Shown in pieces: positions 58,142 through 64,000 of a stretch of 64,000 bases of DNA. The DNA is from Gracilibacillus ureilyticus (GTDB taxonomy: Bacteria > Bacillota > Bacilli > Bacillales > Amphibacillaceae), in contig NZ_FOGL01000005.1 in assembly GCF_900111195.1 (NCBI RefSeq), forward strand, positions 124,001 through 188,000. The letters run 5' to 3'. The position numbers were made by a program, and so were the translations under genes. The notes under the pieces were generated by a model, which saw only the letters and a program-made list of their open reading frames with translations, was not told the origin of the DNA and did not search any database. Position 1 is the stretch's first letter. The number at the start of each line of letters is the position of its first letter.

Positions 58142-59096
58142 CTCCTATTTCCCTCCATCTATATAACATTATTTGTTTAAGCTGAGAGAGGAAGTTTTCC
58201 TGAGATTTTAATTCCCGTATTGCTGATTCCATCGTGCACCTCTCTAACTTTACAGACTTTGCAGGAGTCAGTTGACTCAGTTTCGGCAGATCTGCCTGAA
58301 TAACCTGACCAATCTTGGGATAACCTCCAGTAGGTTGTCCATCTGCCATCAGAATAATTGGCATGCCATCTGGTGGGATTTGAATTGCTCCAAATTGCAC
58401 TGGTTCGGTTAAGAGCTGTTTATCATGGATTGTCTCAATTACTCTGTCACCAATCAGGCGGTAGCCCATTCTATTGGATTTAGGGGAGATTTTCCAATTT
58501 ATATCGCTTAAACCGTTATCTGCAAACCAGTCAAACTGTGCGCCGTTAAGGAAACGAACAACTGTCTCTTCTTTTTGGATATAGTTAAATATTCTATCAT
58601 TCAGTTTCCAGTTAATAGCCTTGCTGACTGCAAATGGCTGAATCGGTAATTGATCGTTATTTTTTATCTTTCTTGCAAGGAAATCATCTCCATTGTATCT
58701 TGCAATCATGCTTCGGCTGCCAAGTCTCTTTTCTACCCTGATTCCACCCTTTACAGATAAATAGGCATAAATTCCTTTTTTGCATGCTCTGCATTGTAAA
58801 TTATCACCTTTAAAGACTGGAACAGGGCGATGGAGCTGAAGTTCTTTGCCATTTAAAAAAGCAGTCATCTCGGCACCTGTTACAGCAATGACACTATCAC
58901 AGGTAAATTCGATTGTTGGACCAATGAAGCACATTTCTAATACTGCTTCATTGTCTTCATTACCAACAAGGTAATTGCCGATTCTCATTGCGGTTTTATC
59001 CATAGGCCCACCTGGTGAAAATCCATATGATTGATAATTTACTCTTCCCAGATCTTGAATAGTAGTATGTAGTCCTTCTTCTATAATTTTCATCAT
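58125..59096 (-). CDS. pxpC: 5-oxoprolinase subunit PxpC (KipA family)
   Basis: 323 residues of the biotin-dependent-carboxyltransferase-like family. N-terminal EEGLHTTIQDLGRVNYQSYGFSPGGPMD (described at about residues 5-32), then ISPKSNRMGYRLIG and the conserved VQFGAIQIPPDGMPIILMADGQPTGGYPKIG. Forms the complex with PxpB; KipA in B. subtilis also counters the KipI kinase inhibitor. Its ATG overlaps the pxpB stop by one base (TAATG); a second in-frame ATG follows at once (59093). Confidence 0.96.
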   Translation of the reverse strand: MMKIIEEGLHTTIQDLGRVNYQSYGFSPGGPMDKTAMRIGNYLVGNEDNEAVLEMCFIGPTIEFTCDSVIAVTGAEMTAFLNGKELQLHRPVPVFKGDNLQCRACKKGIYAYLSVKGGIRVEKRLGSRSMIARYNGDDFLARKIKNNDQLPIQPFAVSKAINWKLNDRIFNYIQKEETVVRFLNGAQFDWFADNGLSDINWKISPKSNRMGYRLIGDRVIETIHDKQLLTEPVQFGAIQIPPDGMPIILMADGQPTGGYPKIGQVIQADLPKLSQLTPAKSVKLERCTMESAIRELKSQENFLSQLKQIMLYRWREIGDGIKL

Positions 59097-59776
59097 TATA
59101 ATCCCTCACCATTTGCTAATTGCATAAACTCTTCCGATTTAATACGATAAAATCTGATTTGATCTCCCGGTTGTAATAACGTTGGTCGTTTTTGATTTAG
59201 TTGTACTAGTTTAATTGGTGTTCTGCCGATTATTTGCCAGCCTCCTGGTGATTGACTTGGGTAAATACCTGTTTGCTTTCCGGCTATGCCGACAGATCCA
59301 GCCGGGATAACTGGGCGAGGGGCAGACTTTCTAGGTGTTGCTAATTTTCCTGACATGCCGCCTAAAAAAGGAAAACCTGGTGAAAAACCAATGAAATATA
59401 CAGTATAAGTTGCTGATATATGAAGTTCTATTACCTTCTCAACAGATAACTGATGATAATCTGCAACATAGTTAATATCAGGACTGTATAATTCATCATA
59501 GCAGACAGGGATATGATGAATAACAGGTGTAAACACTTTTTCGTTATTATGAGTATTTAAATTAATTACCAACTTTTTCACATCGGAGTGAGAGGTTACT
59601 AATGGATCAAAGTACACGGTCAATGTCGTAAAGCCAATGACGGCCTCTATTAAACCACATCTTCTACTTGTGTTAATCAGCTGTTGTAATGTAATCAGCT
59701 GTTTGTGGGTACTGATATCAATCGTTTCCCCTAACTTAACCATCAATGCATTCTCCGCAATATTTGTAAATTGCAT
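59096..59776 (-). CDS. pxpB: 5-oxoprolinase subunit PxpB (KipI family)
   Basis: 226 residues of the cyclophilin-like KipI family. Markers are ENALMVKLGE near the N-terminus, VCYDELYSPD in the middle and FSPGFPFLGGMSGKLATPRKSAPRPVIPAGSVGIAGKQTGIYPSQSPGGWQIIGRTP towards the end, the last cited only as landmarks. ATG 59776 is chosen because AGGGGTGA lies just before it; the open frame extends to 59860 without a ribosome site. First gene of the operon, divergent from the chemotaxis gene. Confidence 0.94.
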   Translation of the reverse strand: MQFTNIAENALMVKLGETIDISTHKQLITLQQLINTSRRCGLIEAVIGFTTLTVYFDPLVTSHSDVKKLVINLNTHNNEKVFTPVIHHIPVCYDELYSPDINYVADYHQLSVEKVIELHISATYTVYFIGFSPGFPFLGGMSGKLATPRKSAPRPVIPAGSVGIAGKQTGIYPSQSPGGWQIIGRTPIKLVQLNQKRPTLLQPGDQIRFYRIKSEEFMQLANGEGL

Positions 59777-59840
59777 AATTGTCACCCCTGTATTTATTTT
59801 AACGAAATTCCTTCGAAAAGAAAATAAATAGGCAATATAG

Positions 59841-59868
59841 TAAAAATTACTACATTTCATATAGATAT
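59841..59868 (+). promoter_or_regulatory. Possible SigD (motility) promoter of the chemotaxis gene
   Basis: TAAA (59841-59844), 16 bases, then ATAGATAT (59861-59868), which keeps the GATAT half of the SigD -10 GCCGATAT. The match is partial, but chemotaxis receptors are usual SigD targets. Confidence 0.35.
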
Positions 59869-59871
59869 GAA
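59856..59871. repeat. Perfect palindrome in the pxpB/chemotaxis intergenic region
   Basis: TTCATAT, AG, ATATGAA: seven perfect pairs. It lies between divergent genes, overlapping the possible SigD -10, and is a candidate operator for the pxp operon. Confidence 0.5.
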
Positions 59872-59949
59872 TCTATTATCATGATAGTATAGACTCATAA
59901 GGCGTATTACTTATCGTCAATTAATCAGCATAGACAGGGGGAATCTTAT

Positions 59950-61650
59950 GTGAAAAAGCTATTAAACAATCTGAAAATAGGGACAAAGTACGGGGTTATG
60001 TTAGGTGTTGTATTGCTATTATTTATTGTTTCTACGATTATTGTCGCACTATTTTTAAGAGACATTGAATCACAAATTGATGCGCTTGATAGAAGGGGTG
60101 AACGGGCTGTTTCCGTTACGGAAATGGGCTCATTAATAAGGGCGAAAAGTATCAGGATATATTCCTATATGGATACCCCAACAAAGGAAATAGAAGCAGA
60201 ATTTAACGAACGGAAAGAACTGTTTGATGAATTGAAGAATGTTCTTGAAGCAAGAATGGACACAGAACAAGAGAAGGCATTATTTAGTGAAATTTCCAGA
60301 CTTGATGAAGAGGTGAATCGCAGTTTTAATGAAATTGTAGGATACATGAATCAAGGAGAAGCAGGTGTTGCTTCAAGAGTTGCGATTGATGCCAACAGAG
60401 CTCAAATGCAGGCAGTTGATCAGTTGGAAGAACTTAAATTACTAGTTAATGAACAAAGAGAGATTGCTATTAGTAATGCAAAGTCGAGCCAGTTTACTGC
60501 AATGTTAGCTCTGTTCGCTGCGACTATTGTATCAATCATTGTAAGTGTTATCTTACTGGTGTTAATAACCAAGATTATTTCAGGAAATTTGAAGCGGGTA
60601 GTAGAAGTTAGCAATAAAATTGCTGGTGGTGATTTACGTGGTGATAATCTTACCTATACTGGTAAAGATGAAATCGGTCAATTATCATTGGCGATGAATA
60701 CGATGAGCGACAATTTGCGGAAGATTATTCTGCAGGTTTCAACAGTTTCTGATACAGTAAGTGCACAAAGTGAAGAACTAAACCAATCTTCCAATGAAGT
60801 CCGAACAGGAACAGAGCAAATTGCAACAACAATGCAGGAATTAGCTTCAGGATCTGAAACACAGGCAAACCATGCAAGTGATGTATCAGCAAAAATGGGG
60901 AATTTCTCTAAAAAAGTAAACGAAGCCAATCAAAATGGTAACAAAATAGAATCTGTATCGTCAACTGTTCTATCAATGACAGAAGAAGGCCGGGGAATGA
61001 TGGGAACTTCTGTTGAACAAATGGGACGTGTCCATTCTATTGTAAAGGATGCAGTTGAAAAAGTTAGAGGGCTTGATGGACAGACACAGGAAATTTCCAA
61101 ACTAGTATCTGTTATAAAAGATATAGCTGAGCAAACAAACTTGCTTGCTTTAAACGCAGCAATTGAATCAGCAAGAGCCGGTGAGCATGGTAAAGGTTTT
61201 GCTGTTGTTGCAGATGAGGTGCGAAAATTAGCGGAACAAGTAGCTACTTCAGTGACAGACATTACGACTATTGTATCCAATATTCAAAAAGAATCTTCAG
61301 ATGTAACTCACTCACTGGAAGATGGGTATAATGAAGTGGAACAAGGATCTACGCAGATTGAGCAAACTGGTGAAACATTCAGTAAAATCAATATTGCAGT
61401 AAATGATATGGTTGCCAGTATCCAGACAGTTACTAACAATTTGGCAGATATCACAAAGAGCAGTGAGGAGATCAATATTGCTGTGGAAGAGATTGCCTCA
61501 ATATCCGAAGAATCTGCCGCAGGGGTTGAGCAAACTTCGGCCTCCGCTCAACAAGCAAGCAGCTCTATGGAAGAAATATCATCCAATTCCAATGAGCTAG
61601 CTAAGCTGGCGGAAGAGCTGAATGGGTTAATCAGACAATTTAAAATTTAA
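59950..61650 (+). CDS. Methyl-accepting chemotaxis protein
   Basis: A 566-residue membrane receptor. TM1 (about 13-33) is followed by a four-helix-bundle extracellular sensor (4HB_MCP type, about 35-185), TM2 (about 187-208), HAMP (about 210-262) and a signalling coiled coil. The hairpin tip is [37 protein letters not shown], with the CheW/CheA contact near its first third. It starts at GTG 59950. It implies flagellar motility in the host. The ligand is unknown; the gene stands alone between the pxp operon and the exporter gene. Confidence 0.96.
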   Translation: MKKLLNNLKIGTKYGVMLGVVLLLFIVSTIIVALFLRDIESQIDALDRRGERAVSVTEMGSLIRAKSIRIYSYMDTPTKEIEAEFNERKELFDELKNVLEARMDTEQEKALFSEISRLDEEVNRSFNEIVGYMNQGEAGVASRVAIDANRAQMQAVDQLEELKLLVNEQREIAISNAKSSQFTAMLALFAATIVSIIVSVILLVLITKIISGNLKRVVEVSNKIAGGDLRGDNLTYTGKDEIGQLSLAMNTMSDNLRKIILQVSTVSDTVSAQSEELNQSSNEVRTGTEQIATTMQELASGSETQANHASDVSAKMGNFSKKVNEANQNGNKIESVSSTVLSMTEEGRGMMGTSVEQMGRVHSIVKDAVEKVRGLDGQTQEISKLVSVIKDIAEQTNLLALNAAIESARAGEHGKGFAVVADEVRKLAEQVATSVTDITTIVSNIQKESSDVTHSLEDGYNEVEQGSTQIEQTGETFSKINIAVNDMVASIQTVTNNLADITKSSEEINIAVEEIASISEESAAGVEQTSASAQQASSSMEEISSNSNELAKLAEELNGLIRQFKI

Positions 61651-61700
61651 AAAAAGTGAAAATTAGAAAAAGTATCAGGATGCATAGCGTAGTGATAAAT

Positions 61701-61733
61701 AAAAAGAACCAGATGGCAAATCTGGTTCTTTTT
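61701..61733. terminator. Bidirectional terminator between chemotaxis and exporter genes
   Basis: AAAAAGAACCAGAT and ATCTGGTTCTTTTT pair perfectly (14 bp) around a five-base loop. Confidence 0.93.
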
Positions 61734-62769
61734 ATTTGGACATTTCATGACTGTTTTTAATAATTTCTTCGGTTAAATTATAGATCGACAACAATTCATA
61801 TAAAATAATAACTTCAGATGAGAACAGACTTTCATATTCTTTGCCCTGTGGTTTATTGTTATTCCAAAAGTGCTCCATTAAATTCTTCACCTGCTGTTTA
61901 TAAGCCTTTGCTTTATAATGACTGGGATATTTCATGAAGTCAACTAATGTATCTACCATCCTTAATATATCTTTACGTTCTTTTTGTGACCAGCAAACTG
62001 TTTGAATGGGAGTATTAATTAAGTTGCCTATATGGTAATGGACGAGTCTTAATTTTGCTACATTAATTTGCTCTAATTCAAACAATCTTTTCGCATCATC
62101 CTGAAGACGATGGTATTTCGTCTCATCTGTCTGGAACTGCAGTAATTCCTCTGTTTTGTCCAAAGCAACCTTCAACTGCTGAAATCTCTGGTCAACCTCT
62201 CCACGTCCCAGTGTATTGTTTTCATCTTGAATTAGTATTTTAGTTGCCATTCCAAGTTCCTCACCGGTTTTCCTCCGTAATTCTTCGAAATTCTTTGATA
62301 TTCTTTTTGTATAATTTGGTGGTAAAACAAACATATTAACCAAAGTTGACACAAGTAACCCGATCGTCGTTGTTCCAAGGCGTATAAGGAATGATACCAG
62401 AAGGTTTGCGTGAATTACTTCTATCATTGCGACAGAGGTTAACGTAGCGACAAGCAAACCTGCATGCAAGCCTAATCGAAAACAAGTAATAATAGTAAAT
62501 AAAGCTGCTAAAGTATAGGTAATAGGTGAATTACCGAAAAAATAAATAAATATAACTGCATAGAATGAGCCGATCGCAGATGCAGGAAAGCGTACGATAC
62601 CCTTTTTTATGGAAGAAGCAACAGTTGGTTCAATTGTCACAATTGCTGTAATCACAGCAAATACCGCAGGCCATCCAATCCATTCACAAAGTGCGGAAGT
62701 TAAAAATACAGCTAACCCCGTTTTAATAACTCGTCCGCCAAAAAATTTAATACGTAATTTTTTCATCAT
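61732..62769 (-). CDS. FUSC/aromatic acid exporter family membrane protein
   Basis: 345 residues. The N-terminal half (about 15-150) has five to six membrane helices with the family start GGRVIKTGLAVFLTSALCEWIGWPAVFAVITAIVTIEPTV (described only). The C-terminal half is a cytoplasmic helical domain (DUF939-C-like). Resembles B. subtilis YqjA and the ArAE group, thought to export aromatic acids or other organic anions; the substrate is unproven. Its 3' end touches the shared terminator. AAGGAG precedes the start; the second ATG (62766) is an alternative. Confidence 0.88.
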   Translation of the reverse strand: MMKKLRIKFFGGRVIKTGLAVFLTSALCEWIGWPAVFAVITAIVTIEPTVASSIKKGIVRFPASAIGSFYAVIFIYFFGNSPITYTLAALFTIITCFRLGLHAGLLVATLTSVAMIEVIHANLLVSFLIRLGTTTIGLLVSTLVNMFVLPPNYTKRISKNFEELRRKTGEELGMATKILIQDENNTLGRGEVDQRFQQLKVALDKTEELLQFQTDETKYHRLQDDAKRLFELEQINVAKLRLVHYHIGNLINTPIQTVCWSQKERKDILRMVDTLVDFMKYPSHYKAKAYKQQVKNLMEHFWNNNKPQGKEYESLFSSEVIILYELLSIYNLTEEIIKNSHEMSK

Positions 62770-62961
62770 TAGAGTAGAACTCCTTAAACAAAAAATCTAT
62801 TTGTTAGTATAGCGCATAAGAAAAATAATTACTATGATTTCAGAGGAAATAGAAAAATAAAAAATATAAGTGTAAACGCTTTCTTATTTGTTGCATATAA
62901 TGTAAAATAAGAGTAATACTCGAGTTAATTTATATGCGGTAATTTTGAGGAGGTGTCCAAT

Positions 62962-63405
62962 TTGCTTTCGATAAAAGTTTTTAAACCTTATTATGTGAAA
63001 GAAGAAGGCAAGTACATTCGAGTGGTGTTAGCATATCAATATTTCTCCCTGTTAATGGATGAAAAGGTCTATCACTTCGTGCCACTTGAATCTAGAGAAA
63101 TCCGAATCAATCGCGACACAAAAGAAATTGAAAATAAAGATGCAGTGTTTGTTTTCCAAAAAGGAAAGAAATATAATCGTATAGCACTTGTGGATCTGAT
63201 GAAAGTAAAGGATTTTCAGGAGCATTTATCACAAATTTTGAATCCATATATTACTTTGCCAAAGCCGACAGTAAAACCTGATGAAATAGATTTTATTATT
63301 ATGGAATTAGAGAGGAATAACTTAATAAGACTAATTGATAAAGCGTTAGACGAAAAAGATGAAATGAATTTTAATTACTATACAAATATATTACTCGACA
63401 TGTGA
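62962..63405 (+). CDS. IDEAL-domain protein
   Basis: 147 residues in the cytoplasm. Start TTG 62962 is chosen because AGGAGG (62948-62953) lies eight bases upstream; GTG 62953 would overlap that site. The first 100 residues are a charged beta-rich region (YIRVVLAYQYFSLLM...). The C-terminus MELERNNLIRLIDKALDEKDEMNFNYYTNILLDM, described as landmarks at 115-147, matches the IDEAL domain of Bacillaceae proteins such as YpiB. Function is unknown; IDEAL regions are thought to mediate protein contacts. Monocistronic, followed by a terminator. Confidence 0.85.
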   Translation: MLSIKVFKPYYVKEEGKYIRVVLAYQYFSLLMDEKVYHFVPLESREIRINRDTKEIENKDAVFVFQKGKKYNRIALVDLMKVKDFQEHLSQILNPYITLPKPTVKPDEIDFIIMELERNNLIRLIDKALDEKDEMNFNYYTNILLDM

Positions 63406-63436
63406 AAGTATATCAAATCCATCATTGGAAAGGTGA

Positions 63437-63470
63437 AAAAGCAGCAGGTATATATATACCTGCTGCTTTT
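63437..63470. terminator. Terminator after the IDEAL-domain gene
   Basis: AAAAGCAGCAGGTATA and TATACCTGCTGCTTTT pair perfectly, making a long symmetrical hairpin active in both directions. Confidence 0.93.
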
Positions 63471-63536
63471 CTGTGACGGAAATGTAATATATAATGGTTC
63501 TGAAGCTAAAAGAATAGTCAAGGGGAGAAGTCACTT

Positions 63537-64000
63537 ATGTCAACTTTAAAATTCGGAATACTTAGTACAGCAAAAATTGGGCGTACGCAGGTTATTCCTG
63601 CTATTCAGCGTTCCAAAAATGGAGAAGCTGTTGCCATTGCAAGTCGTAATATTGAAACAGCGAGAGATGCTGCAAAAGAGTTATCCATTGAAAAAGCGTA
63701 CGATACATATGAATCCTTATTGGAGGATCCGGATATTGATGCCGTATATATTCCTTTGCCAAATGCACTCCATAAAGAATGGATAATGAAAGCATGTAAA
63801 CAAAAAAAGCATGTGCTTTGTGAAAAACCAATCTCATTAAACAGCCAGGAATTAGCTGAGATTACAGCTACAGCGAAAGAAAACAATGTAATGGTAATGG
63901 AAGCTTTTATGTACCAATTCCACCCACAGCATAGCAAAGTAAAAGAGATAATAGCTAACGGGGAAATTGGGGAAGTCTCTCTCATGCGTGCAAGTTTTTC
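63537..64000 (+). CDS. Gfo/Idh/MocA-family oxidoreductase (partial, cut by window end)
   Basis: 154 codons are visible, open to the window edge. The N-terminus MSTLKFGILSTAKIG holds the NAD(P)-binding loop with GILSTAKIG in place of the usual GxGxxG. CEKPISLNSQE carries the conserved EKP Lys (about residue 98). MEAFMYQFHPQ follows, typical of the D-xylose dehydrogenase / dihydrodiol dehydrogenase subgroup. ATG 63537 has AGGGGAGAAG before it, and a TATAAT (63490-63495) lies upstream. It is an independent gene after the terminator. NADP-dependent sugar oxidation is likely; the substrate is unresolved. Confidence 0.88.
   Translation, partial: MSTLKFGILSTAKIGRTQVIPAIQRSKNGEAVAIASRNIETARDAAKELSIEKAYDTYESLLEDPDIDAVYIPLPNALHKEWIMKACKQKKHVLCEKPISLNSQELAEITATAKENNVMVMEAFMYQFHPQHSKVKEIIANGEIGEVSLMRASF

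Noticed and set aside
59777-59860. 28-residue N-terminal extension of PxpB
   Set aside because: No ribosome site for the longer start, while AGGGGTGA precedes ATG 59776, where the family homology begins.
60930-61280. 116-codon minus-strand ORF inside the chemotaxis gene
   Set aside because: Mirror of the Ala/Ser-rich signalling domain; a common antisense artefact.

Overview
The window is low-GC, densely packed DNA from a Firmicute of the Bacillaceae type. This rests on strong AGGAGG ribosome sites, TTG/GTG starts, LplB/LplC (YtcP)-type sugar permeases, YesM/YesN/YesL proteins, a YdjO homologue, OpuA and an IDEAL-domain protein. OpuA and the overall content suggest a salt-tolerant soil or plant-debris organism. 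The genus cannot be fixed from sequence alone.

Layout. 1-1005: end of an ABC sugar permease pair. 1093-1587: a small basic ORF divergent from a cold-shock gene. 1761-2900 (-): GH8 exo-oligoxylanase. 3118-13137: operon 1, with two permeases, a lipoprotein binding protein, a Nif3-like protein, YesL, a long GH2 and a Gfo/Idh/MocA oxidoreductase. 13331-22667: operon 2, with GH95, GH1, YesM-type kinase, YesN-type regulator, YesL and a DUF4340 protein. 22713-26492: a GbsR-like regulator and opuA-type glycine betaine genes. 26647-35674: operon 3, with two permeases, a binding protein, ROK kinase, GH42 and a YicI-like GH31 alpha-xylosidase. 36092-41006: LacI regulator, TRAP transporter and zinc dehydrogenase. 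41162-45184: Axe2-like esterase, RluA pseudouridine synthase, alpha/beta hydrolase and an orphan membrane protein. 45244-49510: LacI divergent from a LacZ-type GH2. 49572-55652: ydjO, then a binding protein, two permeases, YesL, LacI and a second YesL. 55761-57338: membrane-anchored GH43-like protein. 57419-59776 (-): 5-oxoprolinase pxpBCA. 59950-64000: chemotaxis receptor, FUSC-type exporter (-), IDEAL protein and a Gfo/Idh/MocA gene cut by the window end.

How it fits together. The glycosidases lack export signals, except the membrane-anchored GH43-like protein. Oligosaccharides would therefore be imported by ABC systems, which carry no ATPase gene here and presumably share an MsmX-type ATPase, and dismantled in the cytoplasm. 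The combination alpha-xylosidase, GH95 alpha-fucosidase/galactosidase, beta-galactosidases and beta-glucosidase is what decorated xyloglucan oligosaccharides need. GH8 Rex and the Axe2-like esterase fit acetylated xylo-oligosaccharides. The palindrome GAAACCGGTTTC occurs exactly before operons 2 and the 50068 operon and in variant form before operon 3 and the LacI gene at 36092, suggesting one LacI-family network; cre-like CcpA sites add catabolite control. The least understood parts are the Nif3-like protein in operon 1, the kinase-regulator-YesL-DUF4340 cassette, a GH95 with an altered catalytic Asn, the GH43-like protein lacking usual catalytic motifs, and the orphan membrane protein at 44567.
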